Assembly: GCA_030748435.1 (NCBI GenBank)
Contig: JASMLZ010000006.1
Coordinates: forward strand, 1-34,816
Direction: 5' to 3'
Length of the DNA stretch: 34,816 nucleotides
Origin: Gammaproteobacteria bacterium
GTDB taxonomy: Bacteria > Pseudomonadota > Gammaproteobacteria > Pseudomonadales > Balneatricaceae
Part shown: positions 17,796-26,884 of the stretch, one piece after another
How the letters are laid out: the number at the start of each line of letters is the position of its first letter
Position numbering within the stretch: the first letter of the stretch is position 1
The notes under the pieces: model-generated
Told to the model about the DNA's origin: nothing
Database searches by the model: none
The model's input: the letters and a program-made list of their open reading frames with translations, nothing else
Program-made: the position numbers and the translations under genes

Positions 17796-18563
17796 TTATG
17801 CCTCCCCTGCTTTCAGATTAGCCAGAAACGGAGCAAAACCATCTTTGCCCATCCAGAAGCGCACCAAATTAGTAACACCATTACTGGTCAAGGTAGCACC
17901 AGCCAAACCATCTATATCATGTTTAGCCGTAGGCAGGGCCTTGCCTTTGATCAAGCCAATCAGAGGCTGGCTCGCATCGGCACCAAATACCTGTTTACCA
18001 TTCCACACGGCTTTCCAGCGAGGATTATCCACTTCGCCACCCAAACCCGGAGTTTCAGCATGGGCATAGAAACCTAAACCCGCCACCGTATTCAGGTCAC
18101 CTTCCAAAGCGATAAAACCATACAGGGTAGACCACAGGCCATAACCATGAACAGGCAAAACCACCTTTTCCAGACCATTCTCACCTTCTACCAAATAAAC
18201 CGTACGATACTTGGCTTGACGGCGAATAGAGGCAATATCCTGAGTAGCTGTCAAGGCGTTGCTCAGAGCAGGATCCTTAGCAGCTTTGACGTCATCGTAA
18301 GCCTTGACATCAACGGCATCGGTAAACTGTCCGGTAGCCATATCAACCAGCTTGGGCGTGACTTTAGCAAAAGCTGCTTGTAAGTCACCGTCCACAATAT
18401 CAATACCGGCGGCGGTCAGAATATTGACCTTTTTTTCGTTGGCAGCGTTGGCTACCTGCTTATCTTTTAGTACTACTGCTGCGGTAGAAACCACTACAGA
18501 ACAGACAACGCACAAGGCCAGCGCCACCATAACAGTACGTGAAATTGAGTCTTTACTAGCCAT
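17796..18563 (-). CDS. nqrC: Na+-translocating NADH:quinone reductase subunit C
   Basis: NqrC carries a covalent FMN on the periplasmic side, attached by ApbE. One N-terminal helix (about 10-32) anchors a periplasmic FMN-binding domain with [33 protein letters not shown]. The flavinylation site is DGLAGAT at 218-224 with Thr224 as the acceptor. The position that is usually Ser in SGAT is Ala here, while the acceptor threonine and the Asp are kept. It overlaps the nqrB stop by 8 bp and is 255 aa, the usual length. Confidence 0.96.
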   Translation of the reverse strand: MASKDSISRTVMVALALCVVCSVVVSTAAVVLKDKQVANAANEKKVNILTAAGIDIVDGDLQAAFAKVTPKLVDMATGQFTDAVDVKAYDDVKAAKDPALSNALTATQDIASIRRQAKYRTVYLVEGENGLEKVVLPVHGYGLWSTLYGFIALEGDLNTVAGLGFYAHAETPGLGGEVDNPRWKAVWNGKQVFGADASQPLIGLIKGKALPTAKHDIDGLAGATLTSNGVTNLVRFWMGKDGFAPFLANLKAGEA

Positions 18564-19761
18564 TGCGTGCTACCCTCCGCTTAATGTTGGCTTCGGTAAC
18601 AAAGTAGTCAATCAGAGGCGCAAACAGGTTAGCAAATAATACTGCCAACATCATGCCTTCTGGGAAAGCAGGATTCACCACACGAATCAACACTACCATG
18701 ATGCCAATCAGGGCACCGAAGTACCACTTACCGGTATTGGTCATTGCCGCTGACACCGGATCAGTAGCCATAAAGATCATGGCAAAAGCAAAACCACCCA
18801 ATACCAGATGCCAATAAAAAGGCATGGCAAATAATGGGTTGGTATCAGAACCAATGGCATTTAACAACAAGCTGGTCGCTGTCATACCCAACATCACACC
18901 AGCGACAATGCGCCAGGCAGCAATACGGGTATACAGCAAAATAGCACCACCGATAAAGATCGCCAGTGTAGAGACCTCACCAACAGAACCCTGAATGGTA
19001 CCGACAAAGGCATCCATCCAGCTGATGCCGGCCTCGGCCAGTGCTTCCACACCACCCAGATTGGCAATACCCAGAGCTGTTGCACCCGAGAAGCCATCTA
19101 CGGCAGTCCAGATAGCATCACCAGACATTTGAGCCGGATAAGCAAAGAACAAGAAAGCACGCCCGGTCAAGGCTGGGTTAAGGAAATTCATACCGGTACC
19201 ACCGAACACTTCCTTACCTACTACCACACCAAAGCTAATACCCAAAGCTGCCTGCCACAAAGGAACATCAGGGGGCAGAATCAACGCAAAGAGTACGGAA
19301 GTAACAAAGAAACCTTCGTTGACTTCGTGGCCACGAATAGCAGCAAAAAGGACTTCCCAGAAGCCACCAACCACAAACACCACCAGATAAACCGGCAGCC
19401 AGTAGACGGCACCATGCAGCATATTATCCCATATGCTATGGGCATCAAAACCGGCCACTGCAGCAACCAAACTGCCACGCCAGCCTTCAACCTCAGATAT
19501 GCCCATAGAGGCCATAGCTGTATTGGCCTGTAGACCAAGGTTATACATGCCAAAGAAAATAGCCGGGAAGGTACACAGCCATACTGTGATCATCATACGT
19601 TTCAGGTCAATACCATCGCGTACATGAGCATTACTTTTGGTCACATAACCGGGAGTATAGAAAATAGTATCTGCAGCCTCATACAGGGCATAGAACTTTT
19701 CGTACTTACCACCTTTATGAAAATGAGGTGCCATGGAGTCAAGCATTTTACGTAAATTCAC
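18556..19761 (-). CDS. nqrB: Na+-translocating NADH:quinone reductase subunit B
   Basis: The large membrane subunit that couples electron flow to Na+ transport and carries covalent FMN and riboflavin. The opening [37 protein letters not shown] is typical. The FMN attachment motif is DGFSGAT with the acceptor Thr at about residue 228 (Thr236 in Vibrio cholerae). [27 protein letters not shown] and [11 protein letters not shown] are family signatures. I start it at the GTG at 19761, eight bases after AAGGAG located in the end of nqrA; a GTG three codons earlier sits inside that ribosome site and is unlikely. This gives about 401 aa. Confidence 0.95.
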   Translation of the reverse strand: MNLRKMLDSMAPHFHKGGKYEKFYALYEAADTIFYTPGYVTKSNAHVRDGIDLKRMMITVWLCTFPAIFFGMYNLGLQANTAMASMGISEVEGWRGSLVAAVAGFDAHSIWDNMLHGAVYWLPVYLVVFVVGGFWEVLFAAIRGHEVNEGFFVTSVLFALILPPDVPLWQAALGISFGVVVGKEVFGGTGMNFLNPALTGRAFLFFAYPAQMSGDAIWTAVDGFSGATALGIANLGGVEALAEAGISWMDAFVGTIQGSVGEVSTLAIFIGGAILLYTRIAAWRIVAGVMLGMTATSLLLNAIGSDTNPLFAMPFYWHLVLGGFAFAMIFMATDPVSAAMTNTGKWYFGALIGIMVVLIRVVNPAFPEGMMLAVLFANLFAPLIDYFVTEANIKRRVARNG

Positions 19762-19763
19762 GA

Positions 19764-21104
19764 TTAGCACTCCTTCTCAATGCGGGTTAATACATCACGC
19801 AGAATGGGGCCGTACTCATACTTACCAGCACAGGCATAGGTGCATAGGGCCAAATCAGCTTCCTCCAGCTCTAAACAGCCTAGCTCCTGTGCCGCTACAA
19901 TGTCACCCACTACCAAAGCTCGTAACAATTGTGTGGGCAAGATATCCAGCGGCATCACATCTTCAAATACACCTACTGGCACCATAGCTCGAGCCGAACC
20001 ATTGGTGGTAGTAGTAAAACTGATTTTTTTGCTGCGTTTAAGGGCCGATAAATAGATATTTAACAGTGAATGTTTATTGCTACCAGCTGTTAACCAGCCA
20101 AAAAACTCACGCTTCTTGCCTTCTTCCAGTACACTGACTTGCGTGTGGTAACGACCTAAATATGCTTCCGCACCATAAGCAGTCCGCCCACCCAGCACTG
20201 AACCAGAAATGACTCGATTAGCAAATTCACCGCTTTGCGTTTCATCAGCTAATAGCTGTTCAGTAGCAGCACCCAAGCGGGTACGCAGCAGACGAGGATT
20301 AGTCACCATGGGGCCACCCACAGCCACAATACGCTCTACTGACAACTGCCCGCTGACAAATGTCTTACCAATAGCAATCACATCTTGGTAACCGATGGTC
20401 CAAACCGTTTTATTGGCACCCACAGGATCAAGCATATGAATATGCGTGGAGGGCAATCCAGCCGGATGTACACCACCAAAACGCTCAACCTGAGTACCAC
20501 TAACAGCAGGTACAGAAGTATCCCCAGCAGCACAAACAAAGACTTTATCAGTCAAATTGCTGAGTACTTGCAAACCTTGTGCAAAGGCATCCTGTTCAGC
20601 GGCTATAATTGGCGCCGGATCAGCCGCTAAAGGGTGGGTATCAATAGCAGTAACAAAAATGGAACTTGGTGAACTGCCAGGCATAGGCACTTTGCTAAAC
20701 GGGCGCGTTTGCAAAGCCGTCCATAAGCCCGAAAGCAACAAGGCTTGCTGGACTTTATCCGCTCCCAGTTGAGCTAACTGATCTGCGCTAAAACTCGGCA
20801 GCTCAATGGCTTCATCACCATCCACATCAATAACTACTGACTGCAATACACGTTGTGCACCACGATTAATGGCGCTTACCGTACCTGCAGCAGGTGCAGT
20901 GTGGTTTACTCCAGGGGTTTTCTTGTCAGAAAACAACACCTGACCGAGCTTCACTCGATCTCCTACCTTAACCGCCATGGTTGGTTTCATACCGACATAG
21001 TCGGCACCAAGCACAGCAACCTGACTGACTAGTTTACCATCATCAATAGTCTGTACAGGCGTACCGGTTATCGGTAGATCCAGACCGCGTCTGATCTTGA
21101 TCAT
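19764..21104 (-). CDS. nqrA: Na+-translocating NADH:quinone reductase subunit A
   Basis: The cytoplasmic peripheral subunit of the pump, linked to ubiquinone binding. It begins [16 protein letters not shown] and holds the [30 protein letters not shown] lipoyl-like region, [49 protein letters not shown] and the C-terminal [29 protein letters not shown]. The 446-aa length is standard. It is the first gene of the operon, with a long 5' region (see 21105-21458) that holds a -10-like box about 130 bp upstream. Confidence 0.97.
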   Translation of the reverse strand: MIKIRRGLDLPITGTPVQTIDDGKLVSQVAVLGADYVGMKPTMAVKVGDRVKLGQVLFSDKKTPGVNHTAPAAGTVSAINRGAQRVLQSVVIDVDGDEAIELPSFSADQLAQLGADKVQQALLLSGLWTALQTRPFSKVPMPGSSPSSIFVTAIDTHPLAADPAPIIAAEQDAFAQGLQVLSNLTDKVFVCAAGDTSVPAVSGTQVERFGGVHPAGLPSTHIHMLDPVGANKTVWTIGYQDVIAIGKTFVSGQLSVERIVAVGGPMVTNPRLLRTRLGAATEQLLADETQSGEFANRVISGSVLGGRTAYGAEAYLGRYHTQVSVLEEGKKREFFGWLTAGSNKHSLLNIYLSALKRSKKISFTTTTNGSARAMVPVGVFEDVMPLDILPTQLLRALVVGDIVAAQELGCLELEEADLALCTYACAGKYEYGPILRDVLTRIEKEC

Positions 21105-21233
21105 AAGTCGTACCCAAATACTAAGTTATCGTTTGGCCTGCGCTTCTGATTTTGTATGTAATAATTAATGCAAGTAGAAATCATTGTTGATCCAGTTTGC
21201 CCAGAAACACAAACCCATAAAAAAGGCGCGCCT

Positions 21234-21239
21234 ATTATA
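21234..21239 (-). promoter_or_regulatory. Candidate -10 box of the nqr operon
   Basis: On the minus strand this reads TATAAT, a perfect -10 hexamer, 130 bp before the nqrA ATG. At 17 bp upstream stands TAGCAA, only 3 of 6 for a -35, so an activator may be needed. The implied leader of about 120 nt begins right at the GGCGCGCC palindrome. Confidence 0.4.
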
Positions 21240-21350
21240 AAGATCAGAGGCGAATTTTGCTACCCAAATTAATTGTAAAATGGCGATCTATAAGACCAAA
21301 GTCATGGTTAATCTGCTTAAATCTGTGCCAAACATGCTGTATGAACTGTA

Positions 21351-21440
21351 GGTCGGGTTGAAATTCAACCTTGTATCTCTACCAGATAGTATGTTCAGCT
21401 ATCATTCTATCGCTGGGAAGCGATGACATAACACCCGACC
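21351..21440. repeat. 90-bp palindromic, MITE-like repeat
   Basis: The ends are inverted repeats GGTCGGGT (21351-21358) and ACCCGACC (21433-21440), flanked on both sides by TGTA in direct orientation, as a 4-bp target duplication would be. Two further perfect hairpins lie inside: GGTTGAA-A-TTCAACC (21356-21370) and ATCGCT-GGGA-AGCGAT (21409-21424). It has no room for a transposase. Elements ending in GGTCGGGTT are, from memory, common between genes in many Proteobacteria. No second copy is in this window. Confidence 0.55.
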
Positions 21441-21458
21441 TGTATTACGGACTGTTGC

Positions 21459-22088
21459 TCAAATGGTGCCAAATATCTTGTCACCAGCATCGCCTAAGCC
21501 AGGCAATATATAACCCTTATCGTTAAGACACTCATCGATGCTACCTACCCAACAGTCAACATCAGGGTGAGTCTCAGTCAAGCGTGCCACACCTTCTGGT
21601 GAAGCCACCAAAAATAAACCTTTGATATCCGTGCAACCTTTGGCTTTGAGCAACTCGATGGTTGCCAATAAGGTGCCACCTGTCGCCAACATTGGATCAA
21701 TAATGATAGCTGTACGCTGATCAACATAATCAATCACCTTATCAAAGTAGGCCACGGGTTCCAGCGTCTTTTCATTACGATACAAACCCACAACACTAAC
21801 CGTTGCCGTTGGCAGCACCTGCAGGCAACCATCCAACATACCTATGCCCGCACGCAATATTGGCACTATGGTGGGGTCTATCTGTTGCAAACTTTGTACG
21901 GCAATTGGCTGACCTTGCCAACCATCAACCAAAGTATCCTGCAACGGCATATCTGCACAGGCATGGGTCAACAATATACCAGCCAGCTCATTGGTCAGGC
22001 GTCGAAACTCATAAACTGGCAATTCAGCTTGACGCAGCAAGCCCAGTTTATGCTTTACTAAAGCATGTTGTACTTCTATAACAGCCAT
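21459..22088 (-). CDS. upp: Uracil phosphoribosyltransferase
   Basis: Makes UMP from uracil and PRPP in pyrimidine salvage, in the cytoplasm. The protein is 209 aa, the E. coli size. The PRPP-binding loop is IIDPMLATGGTLLATIELLK, PILRAGIGMLDG is the conserved flexible region, and the C-terminus GDAGDKIFGTI holds the uracil site. It begins 5 bp after the stop of the DUF1285 gene, so it is probably co-transcribed with that gene and the TetR regulator. uraA, a common partner, is not seen. Confidence 0.96.
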   Translation of the reverse strand: MAVIEVQHALVKHKLGLLRQAELPVYEFRRLTNELAGILLTHACADMPLQDTLVDGWQGQPIAVQSLQQIDPTIVPILRAGIGMLDGCLQVLPTATVSVVGLYRNEKTLEPVAYFDKVIDYVDQRTAIIIDPMLATGGTLLATIELLKAKGCTDIKGLFLVASPEGVARLTETHPDVDCWVGSIDECLNDKGYILPGLGDAGDKIFGTI

Positions 22089-22093
22089 TATAA

Positions 22094-22627
22094 TTACTCC
22101 AAAATACCAAAATCATAAACACAAGCAGCACTTTGTAATTGTGCAATAACCCGCCCTCCCCGTTCTATGGAATCGACTTTCAAGGCCATATCATAGTACG
22201 CCTGCCGAGAAAGGCTGGCCCACAGTTGGTCTCGAACCAACACCGTGGGTATATCACCAGGTACAGACATATTCACTTTTAACTGATGTTGTTCAGTCAG
22301 CCATATTTGCTCACCAATATTGGTCGTTAACTGCCAGACTGCATCGGCTTGCTGAACTGCCTGAACAATAACAAAAGGTAGCGTTTCCACCTTGATAGTG
22401 AGCTGCTCGACCGGTGTAAGCAAACAATAGTGACCATTGCGGTAACTTAACAAGCGACTAAACAATTGTACCAGTTTATGCCGTTTAATCAGCCCACCTT
22501 CGTGCCACCAACTACCATCCGCACGAATACAAATATCAATGCTGCCTTGTTGCTGGGGCCACCAGGTATCAATTGCATAGTCAGGCAATTGTTCAGCCGC
22601 CGCCACTAAACTTTGCAAATCAGTCAA
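22094..22627 (-). CDS. DUF1285 family protein
   Basis: A 177-aa soluble protein of unknown function. The opening DLQSLVAAAEQLPDYAIDTWWPQQQGSIDICIRADGSWWHEGGLIKRHKLVQLFSRLLSYR is very characteristic of DUF1285: the GxWxHEGxxIxRxxLVxLF pattern is clear, followed by YCLLTPVEQLTIKVETLPFVI. The start is TTG, supported by AAGGA about 8 bp upstream at the end of the tetR gene; the gap to tetR is 2 bp. No membrane segment or catalytic motif is evident. The family usually sits next to the same TetR gene and tatD in Pseudomonas-like genomes. Confidence 0.87.
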   Translation of the reverse strand: MTDLQSLVAAAEQLPDYAIDTWWPQQQGSIDICIRADGSWWHEGGLIKRHKLVQLFSRLLSYRNGHYCLLTPVEQLTIKVETLPFVIVQAVQQADAVWQLTTNIGEQIWLTEQHQLKVNMSVPGDIPTVLVRDQLWASLSRQAYYDMALKVDSIERGGRVIAQLQSAACVYDFGILE

Positions 22628-22629
22628 AC

Positions 22630-23352
22630 TCAGTCCTTGACCTGTTCTAAGTCGCTGCGGCCGTCTTGATTATGGCCACTTTGCCCTCGGTTCCCCATAC
22701 GCATACCAATCTGTAAGAGAAACTCGAAGAAAGACTCTTTATCTTCAATATAACTTTGAAAATAATCTGATTGATGCAAAGCCAATGCACCATGCACCAG
22801 GGCCCAGGAAGCAGAAAGATGAAAATAAGCAGGCACCTGCTCCAATTTGCCCGACTCGATACGTTTATCTACCAACTCAGCAAGAATATCCATATTGGCC
22901 GAACGGACTTGGTGTATATTCTTAATAGCTTCGTGATACTGGCCATCCTTAACCAGCTTGTCCTCCAAACGACCAAATAAAATCGCCTGCTCCGGATCCC
23001 CCATGCGAAAACCGAAATAGCTGCGCCAAATGGACTCTGGATCGGTAAAGTCTTCGGTTTCCAACAAAGCTTTCAGATCCAACTCATAATTTTCCAACAA
23101 TCTTACATAGATATCTGATTTGGATTTAAAGTGCTTGTAAATAGTGCCCTTGCCAATACCCACACTGTCAGCAATGACTTCAACAGTGATCTTGTCCTCG
23201 CCATGAGTTTTAAACAACAATAAAGAAGATTCCAGAATCTCTTCTTCACGACGTTTAAACTCTCTGACCTTGCGACTTTCTTTTTCGCGCGGAAAATAAT
23301 CAGGAATTTTTGGCTTGGCAGCAATACCCCAATTCATGACAGGACCATCCAT
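22630..23352 (-). CDS. TetR-family transcriptional regulator
   Basis: A 240-aa DNA-binding regulator. The helix-turn-helix lies at about residues 38-83 (ILESSLLLFKTHGEDKITVEVIADSVGIGKGTIYKHFKSKSDIYVRLLENY). It has an unusually long, charged N-terminal arm of about 30 residues before the first TetR helix (PREKESRKVREFKRREEE). The ligand domain follows and shows no recognisable motif. Neither possible start (23352, or ATG at 23337) has a strong ribosome site. It is in line with tatD upstream and DUF1285 and upp downstream. The target is unknown; location next to fatty-acid and envelope genes allows a lipid-linked role, but this is a guess. Confidence 0.9.
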   Translation of the reverse strand: MDGPVMNWGIAAKPKIPDYFPREKESRKVREFKRREEEILESSLLLFKTHGEDKITVEVIADSVGIGKGTIYKHFKSKSDIYVRLLENYELDLKALLETEDFTDPESIWRSYFGFRMGDPEQAILFGRLEDKLVKDGQYHEAIKNIHQVRSANMDILAELVDKRIESGKLEQVPAYFHLSASWALVHGALALHQSDYFQSYIEDKESFFEFLLQIGMRMGNRGQSGHNQDGRSDLEQVKD

Positions 23353-23417
23353 TTTATGACTAATAGATATAAATTATTCACAAAAAAACCAAACACTCAA
23401 GTAAATTATTTTTTTGA

Positions 23418-24188
23418 CTAGGATAAATTGAACAGGCGATGAAAATTCTCACTGGTTATCTCAGCAGCACGAGCCGCACTAATGCCCTTTAAATCGGCGA
23501 CCAGTTGCGCTACATAAGACACATAAAGAGGTTCATTTTGCCGACCACGATAAGGCACTGGAGCAAGATAGGGCGCATCTGTTTCTATCAATATTCGATC
23601 TAGTGGCAGGCGTTTGATTATCTGTCGTAGAGCTTCAGCATTACGAAATGTGGCAATACCGGAAATAGAGATATAAAAACCCAAATCCAAACACTTGTCG
23701 GCCATGGCTTGATCTTCAGTAAAACAGTGGATAATACCACCCACCTCTTGGTTAGCATGGGCCTGCAACAAATTTATGGTGTCTTGACGCGCCTCCCGAC
23801 TATGTACAATAAGTGGTTTTTTTACCTGATCGGCAATCTGCATATGTTGTACAAAGGACGCTACTTGGGCCTCTTTCGTGGCCGGCGCATAATGATAATC
23901 AAGGCCTGTCTCGCCCACAGCTATCACTTTTTTTAGGTCGGCTTGTTGGGCCAATAACGCAAAGTCTGAGGCGGTCTTGACACCTAATGGATGAATGCCT
24001 GCAGAAACATGGATAAAATCATAAGCTTCTACTTGTTTGAGCATAACCGGAAACTGTTCTGTATCAACACCAATACAGAGCATCTCTGTTACCCCAGCTG
24101 CATAAGTGGTGGTTATAAGCTCGTCCAGGCCGCTGGCATAATGCTGGACGTTCAGCTTATCCAGATGACAGTGAGAATCGATAAACAT
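23418..24188 (-). CDS. tatD: TatD-family metal-dependent deoxyribonuclease
   Basis: A 256-aa TIM-barrel hydrolase; members act as 3'-5' exonucleases or in D-aminoacyl/other hydrolysis. Metal ligands appear in DSHCHLD (residues 4-10), GETGLDYHY, IVHSREA, GGIIHCFTEDQ and the late LIETDAPYLAP. It follows holB by 10 bp with the same orientation. In Pseudomonas the pilZ gene lies between them, but here there is no room. The length is normal. This is the YcfH-type member (neighbour of holB/tmk in E. coli also). Confidence 0.93.
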   Translation of the reverse strand: MFIDSHCHLDKLNVQHYASGLDELITTTYAAGVTEMLCIGVDTEQFPVMLKQVEAYDFIHVSAGIHPLGVKTASDFALLAQQADLKKVIAVGETGLDYHYAPATKEAQVASFVQHMQIADQVKKPLIVHSREARQDTINLLQAHANQEVGGIIHCFTEDQAMADKCLDLGFYISISGIATFRNAEALRQIIKRLPLDRILIETDAPYLAPVPYRGRQNEPLYVSYVAQLVADLKGISAARAAEITSENFHRLFNLS

Positions 24189-24198
24189 AAAATAAGCT

Positions 24199-25197
24199 CT
24201 AAATTAATTGATACCAACTATACAAGAGCTTCTCGAGTAGTAATTGCTGGTTTATATTACGTCGTTGCGAAATACTGTCCAAAGCTTGCAGAGTTGCATC
24301 ATACAGACCAAAGACAGCCTGTATTTCGGCCTTACGAGCCACAGCCTGCAACAGCTTTACCACATCCTGATTCACCACCTGTTGTGTATCATTAGTTTGT
24401 TGTAGCCTGATTAGATCCTGTAACCATTGCAGCCACCAGTCCAATACTTGTGGTACTGGCGCCTTAACCCAACGTTCTGCCACCTCGGAAACACTGCTCT
24501 GATTACGCAGTATGGCTGTCAGATCAACTAAAATTTGATGCCTAAGAGTTGGTGCTTCGTCACGTAAATACTGTAAAGCCAACAAGGGCGCTCCATGCGC
24601 CATCTGCTGTACTTGTAGCAAATCTTCGGGTTTGGCGGCAGGTTCTTGCTGTAGCAACCAAGGCTGTACCTGATCCGCAGTTGGTGGCTGTATTGTCTCT
24701 ACCTGACAACGGCTGCGAATGGTTGCCAGCAAAGGTCTGGGCCAATGATGTAACAGAATAAAATAGGTTTCCTGACCAGGTTCCTCCAAATTCTTCAGCA
24801 AGGCATTGGCAGCATTAGCATTGAGTTCATTGGCAGGTTCAATTAATACCACCTTGGCGCCACCTTGCTGTGCTGTTGCAGCCAACCAAGGTTGCAACTT
24901 GCGTACCATATCAACCACGATAGCCTTGCCTTCTGCTTCAGGCTGCAAACGTTGTAAGTCCGGATGACTACCCGCCTGTCGCAGCAGGCAACTCTTACAC
25001 CTGCCACAAGCCTGTTGCTTGGACTCTGGCGTATGGCACAACAAACGGGCAGCTAAAGTTTCTGCCAATTGTCGTTTGCCAAGTCCTGGCAAGCCACTTA
25101 GCACCAAACCATGGGGCAAGCGCTGTTGCACCAACATTTGCTGCATATGGAGCCAACTGGTCTCGAGCCAGAAAGGCAGCTCACCACTAGCCTTCAT
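24199..25197 (-). CDS. holB: DNA polymerase III delta' subunit
   Basis: The delta' subunit is part of the clamp loader that places the beta sliding clamp on DNA. The N-terminal AAA+ fold has a degenerate P-loop (LSGLPGLGKRQLAETLA: Lys kept, Arg where Ser/Thr is usual), as is common for delta'. A four-cysteine zinc site follows (CHTPESKQQACGRCKSC). LIEPANELNANAANALLKNLEEPGQETYFILL and the sensor-like ATIRSRCQ are conserved. The C-terminal half is variable, as expected. It overlaps tmk by 11 bp. The length is 332 aa, normal. Confidence 0.93.
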   Translation of the reverse strand: MKASGELPFWLETSWLHMQQMLVQQRLPHGLVLSGLPGLGKRQLAETLAARLLCHTPESKQQACGRCKSCLLRQAGSHPDLQRLQPEAEGKAIVVDMVRKLQPWLAATAQQGGAKVVLIEPANELNANAANALLKNLEEPGQETYFILLHHWPRPLLATIRSRCQVETIQPPTADQVQPWLLQQEPAAKPEDLLQVQQMAHGAPLLALQYLRDEAPTLRHQILVDLTAILRNQSSVSEVAERWVKAPVPQVLDWWLQWLQDLIRLQQTNDTQQVVNQDVVKLLQAVARKAEIQAVFGLYDATLQALDSISQRRNINQQLLLEKLLYSWYQLI

Positions 25198-25831
25198 GTC
25201 TTGCTACTCCAACATTTAGTCCTTGCAAAGCTGATTCTATTTGTAATTGCACAGCAGTAATACTGACACTAGCATCGACTATACAAAAACGTTGTGGCTC
25301 AGCCTTGGCTCGGGCCAAATACCCCTGCCGCACGGCTTCAAAAAAAGCCATAGCTTCTGATTCAATGCGATCCAGACTGCTGCGTTGGCGAGCTCGCTGC
25401 ATACCGACTTCGATATCCACATCCAGTAGCAAGGTTAAATCCGGATTAGTGTCACCATGTACCCATTTGGCGAGACTATCAATAAAGGCCAAAGGCAAAT
25501 TACGCCCGTAGCCCTGATAAGCATAGCTGGCATCGGTGAAACGATCACACAACACCCATTTGCCGGCCGCTAACGCCGGTCGGATCACCTCTGTAATATG
25601 TTGCCGTCGCGCCGCAAACATCATTAACAGTTCAGTATAGGGGTCCACCTTTTCCGTATGGTGATTGAGCAATAAGGCACGCAACTCTTCCGCCAACTTG
25701 GTGCCACCAGGTTCACGCGTAGAAACCACATCAATACCACAAGTTTGCAGATAGTCTTGAATATAGGCAACACTGGTGGATTTGCCAACGCCCTCACCAC
25801 CTTCAATAGAGATAAAACGTCCTGCTTTCAC
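25187..25831 (-). CDS. tmk: Thymidylate kinase
   Basis: Phosphorylates dTMP to dTDP for DNA synthesis. The P-loop is EGGEGVGKST (residues 10-19), the DR(F) motif is in VLCDRFTDASYAYQGYGR, and the lid RARQRSSLDRIE is the E. coli type with arginines in the lid. 214 aa is usual. The start is GTG with AGGAAAC at a suitable distance. It follows mltG with a 54-bp gap and overlaps holB, matching the gene order in E. coli (pabC-mltG-tmk-holB-tatD). Confidence 0.95.
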   Translation of the reverse strand: MKAGRFISIEGGEGVGKSTSVAYIQDYLQTCGIDVVSTREPGGTKLAEELRALLLNHHTEKVDPYTELLMMFAARRQHITEVIRPALAAGKWVLCDRFTDASYAYQGYGRNLPLAFIDSLAKWVHGDTNPDLTLLLDVDIEVGMQRARQRSSLDRIESEAMAFFEAVRQGYLARAKAEPQRFCIVDASVSITAVQLQIESALQGLNVGVARHEG

Positions 25832-25885
25832 AAACTGTTTCCTATGCTTGTTTAGCTAATACACCAAACATTATACGTTAAATAT

Positions 25886-26884
25886 TTATTTCTTCAGTTG
25901 ATATTTACGGACATTGGCTTGGTGCTCTGACAAGGTTTCAGCAAAAGCATGACTGCCATCTCCCCGAGCGACAAAATATAAAGCCTTACCCTGAGCTGGG
26001 TGCAAAGCAGCGGCTATAGCCGCCCGACCTGGTAAAGCGATGGGAGTGGGTGGCAAACCATAGATCATATAGGTGTTATAAGCCGTCTTACGACGCAGAT
26101 GCGCGCGGGTTAAATTACCATCAAACTCAGCCCCAATACCATAAATAACAGTCGGATCTGTCTGCAGTCTCATGCCTTTATGTAGTCGTCTTACAAATAC
26201 GCCACTGATGGCTTCACGCTCACTGGCAAGGCCGGTCTCCTTTTCTATAATGGAAGCCATAATCAAGGCTTCATAAGGCGACTTATAGGGTAAGTTTGGG
26301 GCTCGCTCTAACCACAGGTCTGCCAATACTTCTTGCTGTCTTTGCCAAGCCTGCTGTACCACCTCACGAGGCAACTGTGAACGGGTAAAAACATAAGTCG
26401 ATGGAAACAATAGCCCTTCCGGACTGCTATGGCCAGATGCCTTGCCCCATTGGGAAAACAGGGGCTCAGACTTGCCCTGCATAGCCGGGTGTTGCATTAG
26501 AGCATGCACAAACTGCCCATAGGTATGGCCCTCTGGTATAGTAATGCTATATTTTCGCACATCACCAGTAACTAATTTTGTCAGTACGCCAAGGGCTGTG
26601 ACCTCACCCACAAAAGCATATTCTCCGGCTTTGATGCGCTGATCATAGCCATAATAACGGCTATAGTAACGCAGAGCTAAAGCATTGGGGGTCACACCCA
26701 AGTCCTGCAACTGCTGGGCAATACTAGCCATATCACTGCCCGGGGTAATAGTAAGATGTTGCACCTGTGTTAATTCTACCGGCTCAAAGAGCCAGGCTTG
26801 GGCCTGTCGCCAAACACCATAAGATAAGCTGCCAATAATAAGCAATAGCAACAACAGGCCCCAAACAACTGGCTTCCTAAACAT
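25886..26884 (-). CDS. mltG: Endolytic transglycosylase MltG
   Basis: A membrane-anchored lytic transglycosylase that cuts nascent glycan strands and so limits their length. A hydrophobic anchor (about 6-24) is followed by a LysM-like part (VQHLTITPGSDMASIAQQL) and the YceG catalytic domain. The catalytic glutamate is Glu214 in MASIIEKETG, and RLHKGMRLQTDPTVIYG follows. The ATG at 26884 shares its A with the pabC stop (TAATG), so the two genes are coupled; a TTG two codons earlier is less likely. At 332 aa the length matches E. coli MltG. Confidence 0.94.
   Translation of the reverse strand: MFRKPVVWGLLLLLLIIGSLSYGVWRQAQAWLFEPVELTQVQHLTITPGSDMASIAQQLQDLGVTPNALALRYYSRYYGYDQRIKAGEYAFVGEVTALGVLTKLVTGDVRKYSITIPEGHTYGQFVHALMQHPAMQGKSEPLFSQWGKASGHSSPEGLLFPSTYVFTRSQLPREVVQQAWQRQQEVLADLWLERAPNLPYKSPYEALIMASIIEKETGLASEREAISGVFVRRLHKGMRLQTDPTVIYGIGAEFDGNLTRAHLRRKTAYNTYMIYGLPPTPIALPGRAAIAAALHPAQGKALYFVARGDGSHAFAETLSEHQANVRKYQLKK

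Larger units (their letters stand above)
21105..21458. other. Intergenic region between upp and nqrA
   Basis: This is the only stretch above 300 bp without a gene. It holds a candidate nqrA promoter (-10 at 21234-21239), an 8-bp GGCGCGCC palindrome next to it (about 21225-21232) and a 90-bp palindromic repeat nearer to upp (21351-21440). I see no convincing coding frame, no tRNA and no T-tailed terminator for upp. Confidence 0.7.

Noticed and set aside
19129-19533. 134-codon plus-strand frame opposite nqrB
   Set aside because: Antisense shadow of a well-conserved gene with no ribosome site or promoter.
24199-25197. Degenerate P-loop in HolB (Lys followed by Arg) as a sign of a broken gene
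   Set aside because: The delta' subunit often has a non-functional nucleotide site; the zinc cysteines and length are intact.
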